From DATLLJ01 sp965229885 (GTDB taxonomy: Bacteria; Acidobacteriota; Vicinamibacteria; Vicinamibacterales; CAVVIG01): a stretch of DNA of 64,000 bases. The first letter of the stretch is position 1. Each line of letters opens with the position of its first letter. Location: NCBI GenBank assembly GCA_965229885.1, contig CBDDJX010000002.1, positions 62,001 through 126,000 of the forward strand, in the 5' to 3' direction. Made by a program: the position numbers and the translations under genes. The notes beneath the pieces were generated by a model. It searched no databases and was not told where the DNA came from. It saw only the letters and a program-made list of their open reading frames with translations. Positions 9,566 through 17,428 of the stretch are shown here, in pieces.

Positions 9566-9635
9566 TATCTTATACAGACAGGGCGTCGCCATCTTGTCGA
9601 AAGAAGCGAGTGGGTAGCATCTTTCGTATAAGATA
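9566..9635. promoter_or_regulatory. spaced inverted repeat between divergent genes
   Basis: TATCTTATAC at 9566-9575 and its exact complement GTATAAGATA at 9626-9635 lie in the 152-base gap between the DUF5916 remnant (minus) and the epoxide hydrolase (plus). Each arm contains a -10-like core, so the pair could be facing promoter elements or a dyad operator. Confidence 0.4.
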
Positions 9636-9657
9636 CAGGCGTCACCGGAGGCGCAGC

Positions 9658-11001
9658 ATGAGTCCCGCCAAATTTCGGCGTCTCTCGACCATCCTTGTTT
9701 TCGGAGCGACTCTGTTCGCAGCATCGGTTCATGCGCAGCGGGTCGCAGACCCTGCGGCCTCGAACCGCCGGGTTTCCGACCCGCGCCCCGCCGACGCGGA
9801 TGCGATTGCCCCATTTAAGATTCACGTGGCGGATGCCACGCTCAGAGACCTGAAGCAGCGGCTCTCGCAGGCTCGGTTCGCCGATGAGCTCGCTGACGTG
9901 GGCTGGGACTACGGCACCAATCTCGCGTATCTCAAGGGCCTCGTCGAGTATTGGCGCGATAGGTACGACTGGCGGGCGCAAGAGAAGAAGCTGAACGAAT
10001 TCGACCAGTACAAGACGAACATTGACGGGCTCGGCATCCACTTCATCCACCAGCGGTCGAAGAACCCGGATGCGATGCCCTTGCTGCTGCTCAACGGCTG
10101 GCCAAGCTCGATTATTGAGTACACGAAAGTGATCGGCCCTTTGACCGATCCGGTTGCGTACGGGGGACGCCTTGAGGACAGCTTCAACGTCGTCATCCCG
10201 GCAATGCCCGGGTTCGGCTTCTCGGACAAGCCCCACGAACGAGGCTACAACCCTGAAACGATTGCCGGTATCTGGGTGAAGTTGATGGCGCGTTTGGGTT
10301 ACGCGCACTACGCTGCGCACGGCAGCGACTGGGGATCCGGCATCGCGACCCGCGTTGCGCTCGGTGATCCCGCACACGTGGTTGGACTACATCTCGCCGG
10401 CTGCGGCCGCGCGCCTGCGCCAGCCGGCATTCAGGCAGTGCCCCCACCGTCTGCACAGACGCTCGGCCCGAACGGCAACGTCAACGCGGCTCACAACCGG
10501 GGATATCAGGAAATGCAATCGACCAAGCCACAGACGCTCGGACACGGCCTGAGCGACTCGCCGGTCGGGCTCGCCTCCTGGATTGTCGAGAAATGGTACG
10601 GCTGGAGCGATCATGCCGGCGATCTCGAACAGACCTTCACGAAAGACGAACTGCTGACCAACATCATGATCTACTGGGTGACGAACAGCGGGACTTCATC
10701 CGCGCGGATTTATTACGAGAGCCGACACATGCTGGGGGGGCCGCTGCCTTCCTCGCCCTTTGTCGCGGTTACGGGGCGTGTGACCGCGCCGACGGGCTGC
10801 GGCGCCTTCCCGTCACAGTACGATCGGCGCGCGACGCCGGCGAACACGAACCTCGAAGCGGGCCGCAAGGCGGCCGAGGCGCGGTTCAACATCGTGCACT
10901 TCACGTCGATGCCGCGTGGCGGGCACTTCCCCGCCTTCGAGCAGCCGACGCTGTGGGTGAATGACATCCGCGCGTTCTTCAGGGCCGTGCGGCATTCCTG
11001 A
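9658..11001 (+). CDS. secreted epoxide hydrolase (EHN/microsomal type alpha/beta hydrolase)
   Basis: 447 residues from ATG 9658, which follows CCGGAGG. It has a signal peptide (about 1-27), then the N-terminal EHN region (FKIHVADATLRDLKQRL ... WDYGTNLAYLKGLVEYW) of microsomal-type epoxide hydrolases, the oxyanion-hole NGWPSSIIEY, the nucleophile elbow HGSDWGSG (Asp nucleophile) and the C-terminal catalytic His in GGHFPAFEQP. All catalytic positions appear present, so it should hydrolyse an epoxide to a diol in the periplasm; the substrate is unknown. Its only upstream neighbour is divergent and broken. Confidence 0.85.
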   Translation: MSPAKFRRLSTILVFGATLFAASVHAQRVADPAASNRRVSDPRPADADAIAPFKIHVADATLRDLKQRLSQARFADELADVGWDYGTNLAYLKGLVEYWRDRYDWRAQEKKLNEFDQYKTNIDGLGIHFIHQRSKNPDAMPLLLLNGWPSSIIEYTKVIGPLTDPVAYGGRLEDSFNVVIPAMPGFGFSDKPHERGYNPETIAGIWVKLMARLGYAHYAAHGSDWGSGIATRVALGDPAHVVGLHLAGCGRAPAPAGIQAVPPPSAQTLGPNGNVNAAHNRGYQEMQSTKPQTLGHGLSDSPVGLASWIVEKWYGWSDHAGDLEQTFTKDELLTNIMIYWVTNSGTSSARIYYESRHMLGGPLPSSPFVAVTGRVTAPTGCGAFPSQYDRRATPANTNLEAGRKAAEARFNIVHFTSMPRGGHFPAFEQPTLWVNDIRAFFRAVRHS

Positions 11002-11120
11002 CGCGCACTGATCCTTCCTGGAGCCGGCGTGCGAAGTGGATGGTTTCGTTGCGCTACCAGGGGACATTTCTTCTATTCCGCGTTGACAGGGCGCGATACG
11101 GCCCGCGTGTCGAGCCATAA

Positions 11121-12477
11121 GTAAGTGTTACCGGGCGGCGCGTCGTCGCGCCATATTTGGTGTTACCGACGGGGAGAGGTCTTTGAGCGACAGGGCCGCG
11201 GAGACCCGCGCGGTCTTTGCGTGTGTCTCCGCGGCCCCCGCCGTCGAGGGCACCAGCCCGCGCCGATGATTCGCGAGGGCATAGACCCGCGCGAGCTTGC
11301 GGTCAATGCGCGCCGCGAGCGCGAACGGATCGAGCCGGTCCCGCTGGCGCACGAGCGCCACCACCTTCGCGGCGTGGGCCTGCGGGCAGGCCTGGACGCG
11401 CTCCAACGGGGTCTGCGGCGCGTCGTAGTACCGGCGCCGGCGGGCGCCGATGCGTTCTTTGCGCTGGAGTTGCACCGACGGCAGAAAGAGATTCTGCAAC
11501 AGCCGCAGGTCGGCCTACACATCGTTCATCGCTGCGAGGGCCCCCGCCGAGTCATACCGCACATAGCCCATCAGCTTCCGGACGTGGGTCCAGTTCTTTT
11601 GTTCGATATGCGCGTTGTCGTTCTTCCTTGTACGGCCGCCCCCGCGTGAATTGAATCTGCTGCGCCCGGCAGTACCGGTGCAGATGCGCGTTGATGAACT
11701 CCGAGCCGTTGTCGGAGTCGATCCCCCGGAGCGCGAAGGGCAAGGCCGCGCGCAAGTGGTCGAGCCGTTCCTGGACCCGGACCTGACTTTTCCCCATGAC
11801 GGCGCCGTGTTCGACCCAGGTGGTCTGAATGTCGGTGAGATTCAGCGTATGGAGGAAGTCCCCATCGGCGCGGTCGCCCGAGTGACTCACCAGGTCCACC
11901 TCGGTGAAGCCGGGCTCGGTGACGTCCCAGTGATCGGTCTTGCCCGGAATGTGGTGCTTCAACAGCGGGCCGGGTTTGGTGCGCCCATACAGCCGTCGGC
12001 GGATCGTGCACTGGTCGGGCGCCAGCAGGCGATCGATCTGGCGCGGGCTGATGGTGCGCACCTTCGCTTCGGTGGCGGGCGACACCGCGAGGCGGCGGCG
12101 GGCCCACGGCAGCCACGTCGGCAGCAGGGCCTTCAGGCGGCGGGCCCACGGATCGCCCGCCGCGACCCAGACCGCCCGGAGTGCCCGCACCCCCGCGGCG
12201 TCATAGCGCGTGGGTCGGCCCCGACGCGGGCCCCGCGGGGGCCGCACGGCTGGCCGCCGCCAGGCCCGAATGATCGCCTTCCGATGGTAGCCCGTCACCG
12301 TCACCGCCTCTGTGAGCACGCGCCCCTTCTCCGTCCGCGAGGCCCCCACGTACCGGTCCCGCATCGGCGCCAAATACTCCGGCCTCGCCTGTGGTCCCAC
12401 GCGGGTGCCCTCCTGTGGCACACCCGCTTGGGTAACACCCTTTAGGGCGCGACGATCTTTCCTTCGGTCACACTTAC
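11121..12477 (-). mobile_element. degenerate insertion sequence with rve-type transposase
   Basis: 1357-bp element. Its ends carry an imperfect inverted repeat: GTAAGTGTTACCG at 11121-11133 against GTAAGTGTGACCG read inward from 12477. Further matches follow inside (TCGTCGCGCC, GTGTTACC). It encodes one transposase on the minus strand. A 15-bp direct repeat (GGCGCGATACGGCCC) flanks it at 11090-11104 and 12481-12495, but not immediately at the ends. The family is not certain; an ISNCY-like integrase element is my best guess. Confidence 0.75.
11128..12400 (-). pseudogene. rve/integrase-core transposase, frameshift plus stop
   Basis: GTG at 12400 is preceded by AGGAGG. About 423 codons encode an HTH region (TVTGYHRKAIIRAWRR), SPRQIDRLLAPDQC, and an integrase core with DLVSHSG, GIDSDNGSEFINAHLHRYC and, after the frameshift, NAHIEQKNWTHVRKLMGY. 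One extra base near 11627 shifts the frame, and TAG at 11515-11517 interrupts the restored frame before the conserved tail (NLFLPSVQLQRKER ... RVYALANHR). It is inactive as read. Confidence 0.8.
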
Positions 12478-12565
12478 CATGGCGCGATACGGCCCATTGA
12501 TATTGATATGACCTTGGTGTAAATATAGGTACCGCCAGGATGTGGTCTCGAAAGAAGGGGGTGAG

Positions 12566-13783
12566 ATGAGGCAGCGGTCTTTCACAGTCATCGGCACGGC
12601 AACTGTGTTCGTCGTCGCCGTCGTGCTCCTGCAGCTGGTGCTGCAGCGCACCGCCGTGGGACAGACCCCGGCGCCGGGGTCGAAAGCAGCTGGTATCACG
12701 ACGCCATGGGGTGAGCCGGACCTGCAGGGTGTCTGGACCAACGATTTTCAGGTGCCTTTCGAACGACCTGTTCGGTTCGCCAATAAAGAGTTCTTCACGG
12801 AGGCAGAAGTTGCCGGGTTGGACAAGGAACGAATGGGCTCGGCCAGGCTTGGTGACCGCCGTTTCGTGAAGCGGGGGAGCGTCCAGGACGTCGCTGGCGC
12901 CTACAACACTGTGTTCACGACAACGAAACGTAGCGGGCGACGCACCTCGCTCGTCGTGGACCCGCCGAATGGGAAAATCCCGCCGCTGACTCCGGAGGGG
13001 CAAGAGCGGGCGGCCGAGAGACGGGCCTTTGAAGTCGCCCTCCTCCAGGCCACGATTATTTGCAAGGACAAGCTACCTAATTGCGCGGGCGGAACCTATG
13101 GGCCTCCGTCACCGAAATTCGAGGAGCAGAGTCCGCATTATGGGTCGCTCCGCTTCCGCAATCGCGCCGACGGTCCAGAAGACCGCGGCTTGAGCGAGCG
13201 GTGTATGGGCTACGGGCTGCCGGGTTTTGGCGGTGGGGTCCTGCCCTTCTACCCTCGGATTGTGCAATCGCGTGGGACGGTGTCGATTTACTACGATGCG
13301 GGACAGGGGCAAGGATGGCAGCGTGTCATTCCGATCACCGACCGTCCGCATCTCGCGAGTAGTGTTCGCCAGTGGTGGGGGGACTCGCGGGGTCGGTGGG
13401 AGGGTAATACGCTGGTGGTCGATGTGACCAATTTCGGCCCCAAGAGGGAATACCGTGGGTCCAGCGTGAACTTGCACCTAGTTGAACGCTTCACCCGCGT
13501 CGACGCAATGACGGTCGAGTATTCGGTCACGGTTGAGGACCCCACGACGTGGACGAGATCGTGGACGGCCAAGCAGGAATGGACGAAACAAGATGACTCC
13601 TTGAATCGGCACTATATTGAACCGCGGTGCCACGAGGGCAACTACGGTTTGGCCGGCCAGCTGGTTAATACTCGCGCCATGGAGAAGGCGTTCGCCGAAG
13701 GGCAGGGGCCCGACCCGCGGACCCTGTGCATTGGCGATTGCGGAAACGGAATAAACGACGAGAATCGGGATCCGCTGCGATAG
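12566..13783 (+). CDS. secreted protein of unknown function (PDLQGVW family)
   Basis: 405 residues from ATG 12566, preceded by AAGGGGG; the in-frame GTG at 12542 lies upstream of that site. A signal/anchor segment (about 5-25) is followed by GEPDLQGVWTNDF, the same opening motif type as the 1681-2661 protein. It shares WEGNTLVVDVTNFG and ERFTRVDAMTVEYSVTVEDP with that paralog. Two cysteine pairs lie near residues 175-182 and at CIGDCGNG close to the C-terminus. It starts just beyond the end of a decayed IS, which might have altered its promoter. Confidence 0.75.
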   Translation: MRQRSFTVIGTATVFVVAVVLLQLVLQRTAVGQTPAPGSKAAGITTPWGEPDLQGVWTNDFQVPFERPVRFANKEFFTEAEVAGLDKERMGSARLGDRRFVKRGSVQDVAGAYNTVFTTTKRSGRRTSLVVDPPNGKIPPLTPEGQERAAERRAFEVALLQATIICKDKLPNCAGGTYGPPSPKFEEQSPHYGSLRFRNRADGPEDRGLSERCMGYGLPGFGGGVLPFYPRIVQSRGTVSIYYDAGQGQGWQRVIPITDRPHLASSVRQWWGDSRGRWEGNTLVVDVTNFGPKREYRGSSVNLHLVERFTRVDAMTVEYSVTVEDPTTWTRSWTAKQEWTKQDDSLNRHYIEPRCHEGNYGLAGQLVNTRAMEKAFAEGQGPDPRTLCIGDCGNGINDENRDPLR

Positions 13784-13852
13784 CGATTACACGCGCTGCG
13801 CTTCCAGTCGCCCCAGTGAATGAGATCGGGGCGCATCGCGTGTGGTTAGTGG

Positions 13853-15451
13853 AACGAAACGGTGTATTAACGCAGATCAGGAGGGTTGCATGGTGTGGCG
13901 GAAACATTGGCCTACAGCGCTCGTTGGCATCGCGCTGTTGACACTTGCGGCTACCAGCGGGGCCCAAGAGCCGCCCGCGCCAGCTAATGCCGCCGACCAG
14001 GAGGCCGACCAGGAGGCCGACCAGGAGGCGGACCGTCGCCTTGCGCGCCAACGCGTGCTCGCGTCGATCCCTTCGCTGCCAGACCAGCCGCGGACGTTCA
14101 CCGCCTCCGGCCAGCGATTTCGCGTCGTCCCGATCAAGGGATTCTCCTACCCGTGGGCGATCGCCTTCTTGCCGGACGGTAGCATGCTTGTGAGCGAGCG
14201 AGGCGTAAGTACGCTGCGCATCGTTCGCAACGGCGTGCTGGACCCCAAGCCGATCACGGGTTTGCCTAAGATGATCAAGCCGGGGGGGTCACGTGCTGGC
14301 GTAGACCTCGCTCTTCATCCGAAGTATGCCGAAAATAAGCTGATCTACTTCACGTACTGGAAGCCGAGGCCGAAGGACGAAGACGTCGGAACGGCCGTGC
14401 TCGCTCGTGCGCGGTACGACGGCGGTACCGCCCTCACCGATGTCGTTGATCTCTTCCAGGCAGAAGCCTGGTCTGATGGACCGGCCGCAGCCCGCATCAC
14501 GTTCGGCCCCGACGGCAAGATCTACATGATCATCGGCGCCCCGGGATTCACGAAGCGTGTGGGGAATGCGAGTAGCGGGGCAAATCCGGGTGAACACGGC
14601 GGCAAGGTGTTGCGACTGAACGACGACGGCAGTGCGCCGACCGATAATCCGTTCATCGGTCGACCGGGCTACAAGCCGGAGATCTACGCGATGGGCATTC
14701 GCAATTCGAACGGTATCACGATCAATCCCGCCAATGGCGAAATCTGGGCAACGGACAATGGTCCTCAAGGCGGCGACGAGATCAACATCATAAAGAGGGG
14801 CCTGAACTATGGCTGGCCCGTCGTCACGTATGGGCGCGCCTACAACTACGATCTGAAAGGCGAGCGCTCCGGCCTTCCGCCGCCAACCGTCAAACCGCCG
14901 ACGTCTGCGCCGGGCATGGAGGAGCCGTTCATGTATTATTCTCCCTCCATCTCGACCGCTGGAATTGCGTTCTACACGGGGGACAAATTTCCGTTATGGA
15001 AAGGGAACGTCTTCGTCGCTGGGCTCACGGGCAGGCATGTCTCACGCATTGCGCTGAGTAGAATAGGTTTGGAGAGTCGTCGCGAAATACTGCTTGCCGA
15101 GCTTCGACAGCGCATCCGAGACGTGAGACAGGGTCCAGACGGACTCTTGTATATGACGACGGACGAGGAAGATGGAGCAGTGCTGAGGATCGAACCTGTG
15201 GCAGAAGCCGAACAGGCTTCCTCAAAATAGAAGGCCTGCAGATCAAGGACAACGTGGCCGCGCGGAGCTGCTAAAGGTGTTCTTCGTTGGGAAACCCTGT
15301 ATCGTCGCACCTAGCTTGGATAGTCGTCGTCGTCGGGCTGGTATCGTGTGCTCGCAAAGCCACGTTGCCTGCAGGGCAAGAAGCGATTTCCACACCGCGG
15401 CGGGTAGAAGCAACGGTAGCGCGGTCGGCGTTAGACGACTGCGCCGCTAAC
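13853..15451 (+). repeat. tandem duplication, unit 1 (1599 bp)
   Basis: Begins at AACGAAACGG and runs through the first sugar dehydrogenase gene and the first third of the next gene, ending at GCCGCTAAC. Unit 2 starts at the next base with the same AACGAAACGG. The units are almost identical apart from a short divergent segment near the N-terminal coding region and a 24-bp difference near 15350. Confidence 0.95.
13890..15230 (+). CDS. PQQ-dependent sugar dehydrogenase (GSDH/Asd type), copy 1
   Basis: 446 residues from ATG 13890 with AGGAGG upstream. A signal peptide is followed by a 12-bp-periodic Asp-Gln-Glu-Ala repeat, then a six-bladed propeller of the soluble glucose/aldose dehydrogenase family: FLPDGSMLVSERG, GVDLALHPKY, ITFGPDGKIYM, NPGEHGGKVLRLNDDG, IRNSNGITINPANGEIWATD, YSPSISTAGIAFY. 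Such enzymes oxidise aldoses in the periplasm with PQQ and pass electrons to cytochromes, several of which are encoded nearby. It differs from copy 2 by only a few residues outside the N-terminal linker. Confidence 0.9.
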   Translation: MVWRKHWPTALVGIALLTLAATSGAQEPPAPANAADQEADQEADQEADRRLARQRVLASIPSLPDQPRTFTASGQRFRVVPIKGFSYPWAIAFLPDGSMLVSERGVSTLRIVRNGVLDPKPITGLPKMIKPGGSRAGVDLALHPKYAENKLIYFTYWKPRPKDEDVGTAVLARARYDGGTALTDVVDLFQAEAWSDGPAAARITFGPDGKIYMIIGAPGFTKRVGNASSGANPGEHGGKVLRLNDDGSAPTDNPFIGRPGYKPEIYAMGIRNSNGITINPANGEIWATDNGPQGGDEINIIKRGLNYGWPVVTYGRAYNYDLKGERSGLPPPTVKPPTSAPGMEEPFMYYSPSISTAGIAFYTGDKFPLWKGNVFVAGLTGRHVSRIALSRIGLESRREILLAELRQRIRDVRQGPDGLLYMTTDEEDGAVLRIEPVAEAEQASSK

Positions 15452-15469
15452 AACGAAACGGTGTATTAA
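15287..15469 (+). pseudogene. truncated copy of the 16874-17428 gene
   Basis: TTG-started 60-codon frame identical in most positions to the first third of the downstream gene (NPVSSHLAWIVVV; ARKATLPAGQEAISTPRRVE; SALDDCAAN). It is cut by the duplication junction and runs into unit 2, where it stops at 15469. It also lacks 24 bases (8 codons) that include the second Cys of the lipobox-like region. A by-product of the tandem duplication. Confidence 0.85.
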
Positions 15470-17062
15470 CGCAGATCAGGAGGGTTGCATGGTGTGGCGG
15501 AAACATTGGCCTACAGCGCTCGTTGGCATCGCGCTGTTGACACTTGCGGCTACCAGCGGGGCCCAAGAGCCGCCCGCGCCAGCTAATGCCGCCGACCAGG
15601 AGGCCGACCAGGAGGCCGACCAGGAGCCTGTCGCGCCAATGTTTGCTGCATCGAGCCCTTCGCTGCTAGACCAGCCGCGGACGTTCACCGCCTCCGGCCA
15701 GCGATTTCGCGTCGTCCCGATCAAGGGATTCTCCTACCCGTGGGCGATCGCCTTCTTGCCGGACGGTAGCATGCTTGTGAGCGAGCGAGGCGTAAGTACG
15801 CTGCGCATCGTTCGCAACGGCGTGCTGGACCCCAAGCCGATCACGGGTTTGCCCAAGATGATCAAGCCGGGGGGGTCACGTGCTGGCGTAGACCTCGCTC
15901 TTCATCCGAAGTATGCCGAAAATAAGCTGATCTACTTCACGTACTGGAAGCCGAGGCCGAAGGACGAAGACGTCGGAACGGCCGTGCTCGCTCGTGCGCG
16001 GTACGACGGCGGTACCGCCCTCACCGATGTCGTTGATCTCTTCCAGGCAGAAGCCTGGTCTGATGGACCGGCCGCAGCCCGCATCACGTTCGGCCCCGAC
16101 GGCAAGATCTACATGATCATCGGCGCCCCGGGATTCACGAAGCGTGTGGGGAATGCGAGTAGCGGGGCAAATCCGGGTGAACACGGCGGCAAGGTGTTGC
16201 GACTGAACGACGACGGCAGTGCGCCGACCGATAATCCGTTCATCGGTCGACCGGGCTACAAGCCGGAGATCTACGCGATGGGCATTCGCAATTCGAACGG
16301 TATCACGATCAATCCCGCCAATGGCGAAATCTGGGCAACGGACAATGGTCCTCAAGGCGGCGACGAGATCAACATCATAAAGAGGGGCCTGAACTATGGC
16401 TGGCCCGTCGTCACGTATGGGCGCGCCTACAACTTCGATCCGAAAGGCGAGCGCTCCGGCCTTCCGCCGCCAACCGTCAAACCGCCGACGTCTGCGCCGG
16501 GCATGGAGGAGCCGTTCATGTATTATTCTCCCTCCATCTCGACCGCTGGAATTGCGTTCTACGCGGGGGACAAATTTCCGTTATGGAAAGGGAACGTCTT
16601 CGTCGCTGGGCTCACGGGCAGGCATGTCTCACGCATTGCGCTGAGTAGAATAGGTTTGGAGAGTCGTCGCGAAATACTGCTTGCCGAGCTTCGACAGCGC
16701 ATCCGAGACGTGAGACAGGGTCCAGACGGACTCTTGTATATGACGACGGACGAGGAAGATGGAGCAGTGCTGAGGATCGAACCTGTGGCAGAAGCCGAAC
16801 AGGCTTCCTCAAAATAGAAGGCCTGCAGATCAAGGACAACGTGGCCGCGCTGAGCTACTAAAGGTGTTCTTCGTTGGGAAACCCTGTATCGTCGCACCTA
16901 GCTTGGATAGTCGTCGTCGGCGGGCTGGTATCGTGCCTCGCCTGTAGTTCCGTGACGGTTGCTCGCAAAGCCACGTTGCCTGCAGGGCAAGAAGCGATTT
17001 CCACGCCGCGGCGGGTAGAAGCAACGGTAGCGCGGTCGGCGTTAGACGACTGCGCCGCTAAC
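15452..17062 (+). repeat. tandem duplication, unit 2 (1611 bp)
   Basis: Second copy of the unit starting at 13853, ending at GCCGCTAAC (17062), after which the downstream gene continues uninterrupted. Compared with unit 1 it has 12 bases fewer in the N-terminal linker and 24 bases more near 16940. Confidence 0.95.
15489..16817 (+). CDS. PQQ-dependent sugar dehydrogenase (GSDH/Asd type), copy 2
   Basis: 442 residues, with the same start (ATG 15489) and ribosome site as copy 1. The propeller is near-identical; visible differences include YNFDPKG instead of YNYDLKG and FYAGD instead of FYTGD. The linker after the DQEA repeat is quite different (EPVAPMFAASSPSLLDQ versus EADRRLARQRVLASIPSLPDQ). 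Both copies look functional. Unit 2 keeps its natural downstream neighbour, so this copy sits in the ancestral gene order on its 3' side. Confidence 0.9.
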   Translation: MVWRKHWPTALVGIALLTLAATSGAQEPPAPANAADQEADQEADQEPVAPMFAASSPSLLDQPRTFTASGQRFRVVPIKGFSYPWAIAFLPDGSMLVSERGVSTLRIVRNGVLDPKPITGLPKMIKPGGSRAGVDLALHPKYAENKLIYFTYWKPRPKDEDVGTAVLARARYDGGTALTDVVDLFQAEAWSDGPAAARITFGPDGKIYMIIGAPGFTKRVGNASSGANPGEHGGKVLRLNDDGSAPTDNPFIGRPGYKPEIYAMGIRNSNGITINPANGEIWATDNGPQGGDEINIIKRGLNYGWPVVTYGRAYNFDPKGERSGLPPPTVKPPTSAPGMEEPFMYYSPSISTAGIAFYAGDKFPLWKGNVFVAGLTGRHVSRIALSRIGLESRREILLAELRQRIRDVRQGPDGLLYMTTDEEDGAVLRIEPVAEAEQASSK

Positions 17063-17428
17063 TTGATGCGCACTGATGCGGAACAGCTCGCACTTCCCAC
17101 GACGGCCCGCGAACTCCTTAACCTAATTACCATCTGCGGCAGTACCACGCGGCGGCTCATCTCGGAGGGCCAGTTTGGTTCGATCTATCTCTCCGCGATG
17201 ATGGGCAAGGACATCGCACTCGCACTCGAGAGTCACATTGATGAGCTGCCGCCAGAGCGACGTGGGGATGCGGCGAGCGCCATCCGCAGCTTCGTGGTCG
17301 CGGCCTGGAAACTGGATGCGTACGGCGATCTCGGCAATCGGGAAAAATTGACCGAGGCGTTCAATCTCTTCTCAACCGCGATTACGGAGATTCTGACTGC
17401 CTATGGCGTTCAGCAGCGGATTCAGTAG
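16874..17428 (+). CDS. putative periplasmic lipoprotein of unknown function
   Basis: 184 residues from a TTG at 16874; no ATG or GTG in frame fits the signal region, so the start is uncertain. The N-terminus (WIVVVGGLVSCLACSS) looks like a lipoprotein signal. The rest is helical, with two further Cys (near 64 and 86) and no motif I recognise. Its stop overlaps the start of the following cytochrome gene by 26 bases, arguing for translational coupling. A truncated duplicate of its 5' part lies at 15287-15469. Confidence 0.6.
   Translation: MGNPVSSHLAWIVVVGGLVSCLACSSVTVARKATLPAGQEAISTPRRVEATVARSALDDCAANLMRTDAEQLALPTTARELLNLITICGSTTRRLISEGQFGSIYLSAMMGKDIALALESHIDELPPERRGDAASAIRSFVVAAWKLDAYGDLGNREKLTEAFNLFSTAITEILTAYGVQQRIQ

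Noticed and set aside
11055..11100. GGGGACATTTCTT near the rve-type IS, resembling an end of another element
   Set aside because: No matching opposite end or transposase could be found around it; similarity is too short to call.
13990..14030. Regular 12-bp repeats that could be mistaken for a CRISPR-like array
   Set aside because: They are in-frame codons for an Asp-Gln-Glu-Ala linker in the sugar dehydrogenase, with no spacers.
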